Below are positions 1-10,631 of a stretch of DNA of 64,000 nt, piece after piece. The notes under the pieces were generated by a model, which made no database searches, was not told the DNA's origin, and saw only the letters and a program-made list of their open reading frames with translations. The DNA lies in assembly GCA_038030265.1 (NCBI GenBank), contig CM075937.1:16492001-16556000 (forward strand). The letters run 5' to 3'. Position numbers and translations under genes: made by a program. This DNA is from Corythucha ciliata (taxonomy: Eukaryota > Arthropoda > Insecta > Hemiptera > Tingidae). The stretch's first letter is position 1. Every line of letters starts with the position of its first letter.

Positions 1-165
1 GCTCAATCAAATATTTAGCCAACACTCTTGATTTCACTTATTTAGTGACTGAAATTCGAAGAAAGCAGCCAAATCGCTGTAACTGTCCAACTATTCCCAG
101 CTGTTCAACCAGCTTTTTGGGGGCCCCGTCTGATAGGGGACCCGGGCCGGTCCTCCCCCCTCACC
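1..165 (+). repeat. dispersed repeat, copy 1
   Basis: The segment runs from GCTCAATCAAATATTTAGCC through AGCCAAATCGCTGT to a GC-rich block, GGGGCCCCGTCTGATAGGGG. The same words in the same order recur at 55,744-55,960, so this is a diverged dispersed repeat. The other copy lies at the end of a family A array, so this copy may also be an array edge cut by the window start. A short open frame here is a by-product. Confidence 0.7.
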
Positions 166-3152
166 CGCATCTCGGTACGCTACTGCATCGTCAGTCGTCA
201 CCCACGAGGAAGGAATCTTTCGTCTCTGGAAAACTTTGACCTTTGGCCCTCTGTATCTGGACTCAAGCCTCCTCTACCCGTTTCGGTATTCTCAACAATC
301 AATTGAAGGGATACGAACAACTTGTTGAAAACTACCAAAAAATCGCTAAAGTCATGGATTTTCACGATGTCAGGTAATTTTAAGCTTTACTTAGTTGAAT
401 AATTGTTAGGGTTTAGTTTTCATAGAGGGAGCAAAATAAAAAAGAAACCTAAACCCTATGAAAATAAATCATTAATAACTTCTAGTTTATACAACAGCTA
501 ATGAGCCGGAAAATTATTTATTGGCTCATAATATGTATTGTGATCTTTCTCTGAGTCAGACCGCCAACTTCAATGAACGTATAGACAACCGCTTACCTAA
601 GGACATGCTACGATTTAGCCTTCGAACTCTCCTGTTTCGGCTGATCATCTGATCGGCTGATCTATGCTGCGATCGCTTTCAATCGTGATCGTCTCATTTT
701 TTTCGAGACACGTTCTGTCGTTATTGTTTTTTCGTTCCCCGTATAATTTCAATGTCAATTTTCTTCTGTACTCGAAGCAGCACTCGTATATTGCCACAAG
801 CGAAACGAGAAAGGCGAAAGTGTAATCAGTGGAATTCGATCGAACGTTTTATTACCACAAAAAAAAAAAAAAAAAAAAAATCCCCAACAGTAGTGAAAGG
901 AAAACGAAATTAAAGTGCCTTGTGGGGAGGGGGGATTATTTAGAATATTTCTCATAATATGCAGGCTCTACAGAGTTAGGGGAGCGCATCGATTCCACGT
1001 GATGAATAAGAAAAGTAGATGCGGTTTAATTAGGTTAGTCCGTTTTTGTTTTAAAGCGGTTTCCTTGTAAAATTGATTGGTTCTGAAAACCCCGTTAAAT
1101 TCTAGGAAGTAAGAACTTTGGAGTGAGCTGTTAACACGCTTGATTTTCTTTTTTTTGTGGGAATGAGGAGGAGCGGGGGTTCTTAAAAGCTTATAGTTGG
1201 ACTGAGAAAAAAGAAGCGATCAATGATCAAACGAGAATAAATCCTTCGTAAACTGAAGACGACGGGAGGTGCCATAAAGCTGAACGATATAAGAACGCAT
1301 AACTTAATACTAAAGTTTAATTTGAAATGTCAGGCGACTTGTGCGTTTCAATATCCATTCGCGAGAACAGTGGTTGATGAAGTGGTTGAGGGGGAATTGA
1401 TTTTCAAGGCTCGTTAAATGTAAATCACATCAAAATGTCTCATATGAAAAGACTTCCCCTCTTCCCTGATCCTTTCATTTTATACCGTCGTCGATCGTTC
1501 GGCTTTTAACACGAGCAGCTCTTCCACACTTCTTCAACCCCCCCCCCTCCCTTCGAACTATTACCATTATAACGTGAGTCCTTTGTCGCTTCACCACAGT
1601 ACCACAAACTCCGTTCGCCATTGCGTGAAATATATTCCAAGGGCCCCCTAGACAACGGATTCCCTATATATAACACGACAGGCGGGAATATTGAGCTATA
1701 ATTTTCATCGTCATCGCTGTCGCTCTCCGCTAATTGGTCCTTTGGCCCTTTTATCGCATTATCCCTTAATTTTCATTATACATTTTATTAGTTTTCCACG
1801 TTCCGACACCGGTTGGCGAATGATGAGTTCAATGGCTTAGCGGTAATAGTGGGTGAGAGTGAAGAGACATACAAACAATGGGCCATGATTAAATTCGTCA
1901 AAAAATGACCCTGTTTCAACGGCCTGTAACGGCTGATTTACGGATTTTAATTAAAACGTAGTGACTCAAATCTGATGAATTAATTAGAATTATTCAACGT
2001 CCATCCCGCGATGTTGAAAAAACACTCTTTCACAGAACAGTAAAATCTAACTGGTTTTTGTTTTCTTTTCCTTGTTTTTCTGCATGCCGGATATAATGTG
2101 AGTCTTTCAAGAAACGATTAACCGAGTCACTTCCCTTTTTGACGCATGGGAAGGAGAAGGGTGGAAGTAATAATTACGACCTTATGCCTTAAAAAAGGAA
2201 ACCTTATGAATATTTTAACAAAATATACTTTCTTCTTCTTTTTCAGAGGGATCCCTTCGAAGAATCCAATCACGTCCGACCTTAAATAATAATTTGACCC
2301 GGTTTAACTCGGGCCTTTGATACACAGCTTCGTCCTATTGAGAATGGTCAGCCCTAAGGTACCCGCTGGGCGTTCCACCTCTCTTTTCCGTGTGAACCAG
2401 AAAGGACTTGTGGGCCACGCCGAATGCTTCCAGTTTTGTTGTTATTTATTAAGAAAAAAAAGGTCAAGGATTGCCCTTTGGAAAGGATGAGCACTGAGGT
2501 AGGCCCAATGGGCTTGTTCTGGTGAATCTTTGAGTCTTAAACTAAGCTTTATTAAAGAACAGAAATAAAACTCTTGGAACCGTTTTCTAATGGCTCGTTT
2601 AAGAAAAGAGTTAGCCACCATTATAAAAACTTACAAGAAAGTGTAATTACGCCTAACTATACTCTTGGAGCACAAGTCTTATTGGGATCATATGAAGAGG
2701 TCAGGCATGAGCTCTCAATATTTTTTCCTCTTTATTGAGTCGTTTACTTCGCAACACCGTTCCTATTTTTTTCCCCAATAAAGTAAACGGTCACTCCATT
2801 AGCGACCCAAAAATATTGCTGCCTGGTATGTTTGGCACATCGAAAGCCTGGAGATGAAACGGAGACAAAACCGCTCACTTTGGGGCAATTGTTGAACAAT
2901 AGTTCAGCCATTAGGCTTGTAAAGGATTGTTTAAAAATTCCAAAAGTTACCAGCTAGGTGTGACAGGAGAAGCTGGAATAAACAAGATTTATTTTAGGGG
3001 TATTCATGAAAAATGTTAAACCTTGTATTTTCGGGCTACCTGCTTCGTAAGTTGCCCATTACGATAACATAATTACTCCAGTAAGTTGAATTTTTCATAA
3101 CCTGGTAGGCTTTATGGCTTCAGTTTTTGAAGACTGCACAGTAAATGTTTAA
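166..3152. other. AT-rich DNA without recognised features
   Basis: I see no convincing coding sequence. Open frames are short and interrupted. A poly-A run lies near 859-880, and short C or G runs near 910 and 1,540. It could be intron or intergenic DNA. No transposon termini or tandem arrays were recognised. Confidence 0.5.
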
Positions 3153-3267
3153 AATATTGAAGGTAAGAAAGATCTCTCCCCACTTATTTGTTTTATTTTA
3201 TTTGTGACCGCAAAACAATAATACAATAAAACAAATAAGTGGGAGAGATCTTTCTTACCTTCAATAT
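3153..3267. repeat. near-perfect 44-bp inverted repeat (hairpin)
   Basis: The left arm at 3,153-3,196 starts AATATTGAAGGTAAGAAAGA and the right arm at 3,225-3,267 is its reverse complement with about one indel in a C run. The AT-rich loop is about 28 nt. The very low divergence between arms, in DNA where other repeats are strongly decayed, points to a recent origin or to conservation of the stem. It may be a small fold-back element or a transcribed hairpin; the sequence alone does not decide. Confidence 0.85.
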
Positions 3268-3769
3268 CTTCATTGGATACTCTCACACCTACAACCCTCA
3301 ATTTTTAATTTTTGAAGGTTTAAAACTGACAGGAAAAGTTTTTTACATGTCAGTTTTCTATAACCTTATGCAACCTTTGTTGAAATGTTATCACCTCATC
3401 CGTGATTATAGAAATATCTTAAGACATGGTTTTTTTTTTGTCAAAAGAATAAAACTGGATAATATTCGACGACGGTTGCGCGAAAAATAACGTACATCAC
3501 TCGACTATTAAGTGGTACTACCCTCTCGTTTTTAATTAGCGGCCTCGTCCGCCAAACAAAAAACTCGCAGGTAATGAACCACTTACTAATCTTGTAATGT
3601 AATCTACTATTGTTATATGCTAAATTCCGAACAGATGGGTAAGGCGCTGTTCCCCCCAGAGGAACTGATCACAAAAAATACGAAATAACAGGGTTTTCGT
3701 CGATAACATTTGTTAAACTTCAGAGCCCCCCTCCCCCCTTTATAATTTGTTTACGTAGGTGCCCAGCCT

Positions 3770-4330
3770 TTCTTTTCTCAGTTTTAGGCACAAAATTGCC
3801 TTCAGAAACCACGAATTGGCTTTTTTGAGGGTCCTACTGTAATTTTTCTGCACTTTGGAGATCATTTTTTTTTTATTTTAGCCACAAAATTAGCAATTTT
3901 TCTCAATTTAATCCGAGAATTAGCGCGTTTTCTCAATTTCAGCAGTGAATTAGAGATTTTTCCGTCACTATCCTTGAATTAGCGTCATTTACAAGTTCGA
4001 CCACGAAGATTGCCTCCATATAAACCACGAATCAGCGTTTTCTCAACTTTAGTTGCGACAGATAGTTGTTTTTTTTTTTTTTTTCATTTTAGCTGTAAAT
4101 TAGCAGTTTTCTTCACTTTAAGCTATGAATTAGTGCTTTTTCAAAACGTTTTCGGGCGTTCTTGCCCCATAAACGGGCCATTAGCGCACTCTTCTCAATT
4201 CTATAGCCGATCTGCAGAAACTGGGGGGATTAACGTACTTTTTTATTTCAGTCACAAGGTTTCAAAAGCCACGATTTAGTACTTTTCTCAATTTCAGTAG
4301 TGACAAGTGAACTATTATAGCTTTCAGAAT
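3770..4330 (+). repeat. family A degenerate ~30-bp array (block 1)
   Basis: The block has repeated units of about 28-31 bp, with a GAATTAGCG-like core followed by TTTTTCTCAATTTTAGCC-like spacers (for example near 3,900-3,960 and 4,030-4,150). Units are strongly diverged and interspersed with poly-T. Variant units carrying TTGCC(T)TC before CCACGAAT occur near 3,798 and 4,003. The array contains no long open frame. Confidence 0.75.
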
Positions 4331-4902
4331 ATGAGAAATCGCAGGCGTTTTTTAAGATTATACAGACTATACCCGTGAAACTGCCTTCACGCGGCGCTGC
4401 GCGATGTTTGTTTATTTTAATTTCAGCGTCAAATGAGGGCTTTTTCTTGTAGACCGTAAGCTTTTTTGAACCATAGAGCCACGTTGTTTTTTAATGAATG
4501 CATTTCGGGCCCATTCCCGGTGCCCCTCATCAGCATTATCGCTTCACCTCCAAGGCCAAACACCAGGGCTTTTTCTCAATTTCTGACGTGAACCCGAGGC
4601 CGCCCGAGTGGCTCTTCAACTTCGCAAGAATGGAATAGTGGAACTGTAGTAGATTTTGCCTGGGTGAGGGATGGTAATAACTTTGCCACAAACAACAGTG
4701 TGACTTGAGGTATTTGTAGGTGTGGGGGCCGGTTGGGGTCATAATACTGGCCCCATCCTTCAGCCGACTCTGGATCCGCGCCTGCGTATCATGGAGACGT
4801 TTTGGCTGGGAACAGGGAAATAAATTGATCCAGTCAAGCCCCCGACGGTTTCGGTACGTGGTATCTGACAATCGAAATTAGCTGTTCAGTTCAGACGAGT
4901 CG

Positions 4903-5265
4903 TTGAATGGGTTCCATCTGCATGACCAAATGGCGTCAGTTAGCCTGGAAATCGTACAAATAGACTCCGAATCGTACAGAATCGAATACTCTGCCGCAAA
5001 AAGTGCTGAACACCCTGGAATGAATATATTCGAATGTGCCACATTGCAATCCAACCATGCAGTTTTATCTGACCTCATGGCGTGTATACAATACATTTGT
5101 AACAACCGAACTAATGACATGATCGACCTCGCAGAACTACAAAGAAAATTGCGAAGGGAAAAATTCGATCGTTACTTCGCTAGACTAGCGGTTTTTAGTC
5201 GACTCGCAGAATTGTTCGGAACGGAATGTGGTCAAGACTCGAGACTGATGAGCTTCTTCCGATGA
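4903..5265 (+). CDS. candidate terminal exon, unknown protein
   Basis: This is an open frame of about 120 codons with ordinary amino-acid composition, including a charged segment (LRREKFDRYFARLAVF) near residues 80-95, ending in TGA. There is no ATG at its left edge. The frame opens after an in-frame TAG near 4,879, and the upstream text contains CTGTTCAG, a plausible 3' splice site. An AATAAA lies about 85 bp past the stop. I recognise no family, signal peptide or membrane segment. It does not resemble any retroelement protein in the window. It may be the last exon of a host gene, a retrocopy fragment or chance. Confidence 0.35.
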   Translation: MNGFHLHDQMASVSLEIVQIDSESYRIEYSAAKSAEHPGMNIFECATLQSNHAVLSDLMACIQYICNNRTNDMIDLAELQRKLRREKFDRYFARLAVFSRLAELFGTECGQDSRLMSFFR

Positions 5266-5348
5266 TCGCCTTTCCCTATACGGTACTCTATCGCAGAATT
5301 GGCTGAATTCGAGTGTCGCATTTTTCAATTTTGGGACCCCTTAGGTTC

Positions 5349-5354
5349 AATAAA
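5349..5354 (+). terminator. possible polyadenylation signal AATAAA
   Basis: AATAAA lies about 85 bp after the stop of the candidate exon at 4,903-5,265, a normal distance for a 3' UTR. The hexamer is frequent by chance in AT-rich DNA, so support comes only from its position. Confidence 0.25.
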
Positions 5355-7776
5355 ATTCCCTAAATTCGTGAGTTGCATACTCGTAAACCTCAATGTCGGC
5401 TGACCTATAACTGAAACTTCAAGTGATTAGTCATCCAACAGTTTTCCACTGATGTTCACTGTTTTTCCGTCCGCATACCCTTTTTCGTATTACTTTGTTT
5501 GCCTTCAAGCATCAAGAGCGCTCTGAACGAAAATGTACGTGGTTGCTGCCGCTTGTTACCCCTGTGATGTGATACTTTCATAGGGCAAATCGATGGGAAT
5601 TACTTGGAAGGATATCACTTTTAAGTGACAGCCAATTTCATAATAGAATCATGCATTACGCAAAACGCTTCGAATGGAATCAGAAGATAAGAAGAAGGGC
5701 ATTAAATGAAAGAAAATGCCATATTTGTTGCAAAGGTTCTTCCGTCCATCATTCCCCCCCCTCCCCAAAGCATTCTCTCTTCAAAGGCAATAAAAACCCC
5801 AGGACAGATGTCACGCCACGCCGCAAGGAAGAATGACTATGCTTCTTCGTCGATAGAAAGCGAGCGGCTTACAAAAAGAAAATATTGGTTCTCTTAAGTA
5901 GGTATAAAGCTGTTGTTATACCTCCTCCCCACCCTCCAGTTAACCATTCTTCTACAACACCTAATACAGCATCACCGGTGTGAACAACTTGGCATTCTTC
6001 GGTAAAAGTGTCGTCTCTCCGATCGTTTAATAATTCTCCTCCCAGTTTTTTTTTGCCAAGAACTCTCTACTTGGGTTATATTGAGCTTTTGTTGTTAGTT
6101 GACTTGCTCATTCTATTATTTTCCGATCTTTTTTAAACATTTTCGACAAGTTAAATTGATGACCGGAGAAAAAGGGTTGAACTTTCCTTCCATTAAAGAT
6201 TTCCAAAACTATCAGTGAAAGTGTGGGTAGTTTAGAACCCAACTCAGTCCCCCCTGTTAAGTTGATGAATAAAATTTCAACTGACTGGTTTGCATTGTTT
6301 TTTTCCCCGAAATTAAATTTTTTAAACTGCGCATATTGCGACAAACTTTAATGAATAATGGGAGAACTTTCTAGTTTTCCCCATTCCCAGCGTAGGGGAA
6401 AAGTGAGGGACGTATTCAATTTGATAGATTATAAATCAACGCCGTCCTTCCGTTAATAATATTCCCGGAACTTATGATGACAGAGGCAACTTCCCTGTCT
6501 TTTGTTTCGACGAAAATCTCGTTAAGCTTTCTTGACATGTGTTATTGCCTAAGAAGCACCCCCGCCCATCTTCACTACCATATCCAAGTGAAGAAAAGGA
6601 GAAGTGAAGTTTTAGGAAGACAACTCAACTCAAAAGCAATTAGTAAAACAATAGAACGGGATGGATGTCGTAACGAGGAAAAAAAAAAAAAAAAAAACTG
6701 ATTCACTTTCGTCACTTTCGCTAACAATAAGTTGGGCCGATTTGCAGGGAAGAGGGTCGTGCGTCTCAGGGGGACAAAACAATAAAAAAGAACCAATTTG
6801 GAGAACGAGTCGTGGAGGGTTAGCGCCACTAACTATCGAGCAATTTGAATTGAACCGTTAGTTTATTTTGATTACCATGATGACGAGTTTATGATAGTGG
6901 AGGGGGGGGGGGTTGTTAGTAAGATGGTGATGTAAGTGTGAATCATAAAGGAGATCTTTTAAAATTAAAAGCCTCTTACTTTTATTTTCGAACCAATAAA
7001 CGAGTAAATGTCTTTGTAACCTACCTCCCTAAAAGTCTCTTTATTCGTCTCTCATTTCTATCTTCTATCCAAAGTCTTTTTCATAACAACGACGACGACA
7101 ATGTAGAATCGAAATCGCCTATACATATAACTCGTTTATTCTTCCTCTTCAACTGAGGAAGACTCACTGAATTATTCAGATCACAAATCCCCTCTTCGAA
7201 CTTGATGCATCGGCTTTTATCATGGAGAATGAAAAGCCGATTATGTACTAGGTATGCCGTTGAACTTGAGTGAAACGTCAATAATTGAGTTGAAAACTGA
7301 AATATAGCGTGAAATGAATAGTGAAAGGGGAAAGACTTATATGAAAGGACCTGTTAGAATGGTGTGAAGGAGGGAAGAAGAATTTTAGGTGGCCAATGGG
7401 ACCGCCATTCCTAATCATTTATACTCTCTTTTCTTTGATAGAGAGCATATTATTTTCAAATGAAAAGAAACTTAAAGAAAGGAAACGGAGTGGGCGGGAA
7501 GGGAGTCTGTATATGCAATACAAAACAGTATGTTGGCAACAAGTACAATGTCTAAAGTCTGAGATCCACCAGGGGTTTTGGATCGTGACTTTTCACGACT
7601 AACAACTTTCAACCAACACAGAAACAACAAGGTTCCGGATGACACAGAAGGTCACGGGGGAGGCGATGACCTCACCAGTTCTCTAAAATGACACTAGGGC
7701 CACTATAGTTTTGTACGAGCGCTCGTTACAAAAACAAAACAACAACACAACCCGAAACCACAGTGTTTTAAACAGC
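5355..7776. other. AT-rich DNA without recognised features
   Basis: Only short open frames, a poly-A run near 6,679 and a G run near 6,903 were seen. There is no transposon signature, array or convincing exon. Confidence 0.45.
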
Positions 7777-7885
7777 ATCCTTGGATCTCACATGCGGCAT
7801 TTTTGCGAGATCGTTCCTAGCAAGATCCCTGAGCTGCCTAGCGAGGTCCATGTGTAACAGGACTCCTCCTGGGGCTTCAGGGCTG
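7777..7885 (-). repeat. dispersed coding-like repeat, copy 1
   Basis: The reverse complement aligns along its length with 20,108-20,228, sharing CACATGGACCTCGCT, GGCAGCTCAGGG, AAAATGCCGCA and GCTGTTTAA in the same order. One frame of this copy stays open and ends in a stop at the shared TTTAA, so it may be the 3' end of an old coding sequence. It lies downstream of the minus-strand integrase relic in the same orientation. The family is not recognised. Confidence 0.65.
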
Positions 7886-8116
7886 ATCACGGTAAAATTC
7901 GAGCGCTAGTGGTTAAGAACGGTGGGCTCATACATGTGAGTGCCCTTCCATTGAATCTTCTTATCGAATATTCGTCTGAATTTTCGGATTCTCCGTGTGG
8001 ATAAACACCAAAATAATGGTAAGGTTGGATTTGAGCTTTCTGTGTTTTATAATTATATTCACGTACACGTATTTGTCGTGAACCATATAATAAACTGAAC
8101 GATTAAAGCATATACA

Positions 8117-8127
8117 CAACAATTCTC
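8117..8127 (-). other. polypurine tract-like site downstream of integrase relic
   Basis: On the minus strand a purine run, AGGGGAGGAGAA, follows the integrase C-terminus and a poly-A stretch, and is followed by TGTTGTG. This order fits the polypurine tract and the TG start of a 3' LTR in a Ty3/gypsy element. No second LTR copy was found, so the LTR itself is unproven. Confidence 0.4.
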
Positions 8128-8157
8128 CTCCCCTAACATTTTTTTTTTTTTTTTTGT

Positions 8158-9352
8158 CTGTACTGATATCTTGACCAATCTTCCTCATTTGATCCACATG
8201 GCGCCTGTGAGAGATGGCTCCAGAAAGAATTGTGTAATGGATTCCCGATTTCAAAGATAGAATGCCAAAACTCCACTTGCTTTTTCGATCTGAGTACTCT
8301 CGAAAAGCGACCTTCTCCCCGATTTCAAATGTTCTTCCTTTTTCTTCTTCTACTGCAGCTCGTTGCGTTTTTCCGCATAATGCTTAGTTCTTTCAGCATG
8401 TCCAAATGAGATCTGACAGTTCTCCCCAAGAACAACTCCGCAGGTGACACACCTGTAATAGAATTAGGTGTTCTTCTATAGGTATACAAATATTTCAAAA
8501 GAGCATCTGTAATATCTCGCTCATCGCTCAAAATCCGGACAAGGCCTGACTTGAAGGACTGGACGTTTCTTTCTACTTAACCGTTGGTGGCCGGGTGATA
8601 AAGTGCCGAGAATGTCTGGATTATTCCATTAATTTGACAAAACGACTTCAATTCTTAACTTCTGAGCTGCGAACCATTGTCTGAAACTATAATTTTTGGT
8701 AAACCAAACGAGGCAAAAAACAATTTCAGTCTTCGCAAAGTTTCAACGGCTGACATCGGTTAACCTGTTGAACCTCTACCCATTTGCTGCAGGCGTCGAC
8801 TGTTAACAAATACGTTTTTTTTTAAAAGGCCCCGCGAAGTCCACATGGATTCTTTCCATTGGTGCTGAAGGATACTCTCATTGATGCAAAGGCACTTTTA
8901 CCGGATTGTTCCTAGATCGTTGACAAGGGAGACAGTTCTTAATTAAGGTCTCAATACCAGCGTCAATTCCTGGCCACCAAACATAACTTCTGGCCAAACT
9001 CTTCATCCTGACTATTATTCCAAGATGTCTTTCATGCAGCTCGACCAGAATTTGTTTTCGAAATTTCAACGGAATTGACACCCTCTGACCTAAGAACAGG
9101 CAGTTATTATTCTATGAAAAATCTTCCAACTCTTGATTAAACGACATCTTTCGATCCAAACTCCTCCCCTCTTTCAGAGTCTCCACGATCGCCATTGCGC
9201 TTGAGTCATTTTTTAATTCCATGGAAATGTCGTCTGCTGTAGGTAATGTACGCACCTGATGGAACAAAAATATATCTGAATCGAGACACTCCTGGATTTC
9301 TTCACTCGAATTCGGAAGCGGAAGTCGAAGTCGGAAAAGTGCATTTTCTCTC
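8158..9352 (-). pseudogene. Ty3/gypsy integrase and RNase H-integrase linker, relic
   Basis: On the minus strand this reads, in order: the linker after RNase H (SSEEIQECLDSDIFLFHQV), the zinc-binding HHCC domain of integrase (HERHLG ... CLPCQ, about 8,940-9,030), the DDE core with IHVDFAGP, SDNGSQ and VERNVQ, the conserved YRRTPNSITGVSPAELFLG motif near 8,430-8,480, and a C-terminal segment ending RRHVDQMRK near 8,180. All three catalytic acidic positions are visible. Several frameshifts and stops, including one just before the catalytic Glu motif, make it non-functional. It meets the plus-strand RT fragment head-to-head at 9,352/9,353. The same linker recurs in plus orientation at 12,960-13,080, so two copies of one family are present. 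Confidence 0.9.
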
Positions 9353-9911
9353 ATGCCAAAATTGCGTATGGAATTAGAGCGTTTAAAGAGAGAACAGGTG
9401 ATAAAAATTGTCGAACGTTCGGATTACGCTACACCAATAGTACCTAAAACGAAAAGCGACGGATCTTTACGGCTGCGTGGAGATTTCAAGTCTACTGTAA
9501 ATCCTCAGTTGGTTAGTGGACGAGTATCCCATTCCAACTGTGGAGGATTTGCTAGCTAATTTGGGAAACAATAATTTTTTTTCGAAAATAGATGTCACAC
9601 AAGCCTACACGCACATAGAAGTCCATCCTGATGACCAACACTACTTGACTCTTGACACTCCTTTCGGGTTGTACCGCTATTTACGCCTTCCCTTCGGATT
9701 AGCTAGCTCACCAGCTGTTTGGCAACGGTCGTGAACGTCTGATTGCTTTTGCAAGTAAAGTTTTGCCATCGTCGGAGAAACGGTACGGTCAGATTGATAA
9801 AGAGGCTCTGGGAATCGTTTTCGGAGTTAACAAATTTTAAAAGTATTTATACGGCCATAAATTTACGCTCCTTACAGATCATCGTCTTCTAGTGACCATT
9901 TTTTCACCCAC
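9353..9911 (+). pseudogene. Ty3/gypsy reverse transcriptase and RNase H, 5' part, relic
   Basis: The frame starts with the RT finger region (LRMELERLKREQVIKIVE, SDYATPIVPK) and, after a frameshift near 9,515-9,525, continues with DEYPIPTVEDLL, FSKIDVTQAY and LRLPFGLASSPAVWQR. It then jumps directly to the RNase H segment RERLIAFASKVLP and TDHRLL. The YxDD catalytic box, RT thumb and first part of RNase H are missing, and a stop lies near 9,840. The coding match stops at 9,911, where a TIR element is inserted, and resumes at 12,846. Family and domain order are clear; the copy is dead. Confidence 0.92.
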
Positions 9912-10386
9912 TACACTGAGAAAAATACACGGCTTGAGCACACGGCTGGCCGCCCGACAGCCTTGTAGTTGGCTGGCGAAGCCCCTTATTTTTGCCTTGT
10001 GAGCGGCCGTCTACGCGGCTATGAAAATGTACATGGCTCACGAAGTCGTGGCTCAGTAAAATATGGCTCCGCTAGAGGAAATTATTAGCAAGCCACGTCA
10101 TGAGCCTTGAGCGATTTGCCGTGTAAAATAGAGAGTCGTGTAACACATACATGGCCAAGAAATTTCCAAGGCGTACCATGACGTGTAAAATTTGTTAGCC
10201 GTGGACAAATGTGTAAGCACTCGTTTGGGTTAGCTGTTCAACGCGACGCAGACAACAACGTGTTCAAGCACAAAATATTTTTAGGTCGTTCTTAGCAAAG
10301 GTAGCCGCGTTTTATTTTAAAAATGTCTTTTAATCGTCTTTCAGCTTCTTCAACAAATTCGGCAGGGCTAGTCACCGTAGACACTT

Positions 10387-10478
10387 AGGCCCACTTTCAC
10401 CAATAAAAATGATCTCGTTGATAAAGTTGATCGTGATTAGTTTTGCCAATAACGACCCATATGAATTCTGATGTACCT
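10387..10478 (+). repeat. partial duplicate of MITE left half
   Basis: The segment begins AGGCCCACTTTCACCAA and follows the left ~90 bp of the adjacent MITE, through GATCTCGTT, GACCCATATGA and TTCTGAT. The right terminus is absent, so this is a truncated tandem copy or one end of a two-headed insertion. Confidence 0.75.
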
Positions 10479-10481
10479 ATA

Positions 10482-10631
10482 AGGCCCATTTTCACCAACA
10501 AAATTGATCTCGTTTAAAGTTGATCGCGATTAGTTGCCAATGACGACCCATATGAGTTCTGATATAAGTGTTTGCATTGTAATCGTGATTAGTTGTTGAT
10601 CGCGGTTTAAGAAGTTGGTGAAATCGGGCCT
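10482..10631. mobile_element. 150-bp MITE with AGGCCC inverted termini
   Basis: The left end AGGCCCATTTTCACCAAC and the right end GTTGGTGAAATCGGGCCT are inverted repeats with about two mismatches. TA is present on both outer sides (10,480-10,481 and 10,632-10,633). There is no coding capacity. It is nested in the 2.9-kb TIR element, so it inserted later or travelled with it. Confidence 0.8.
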
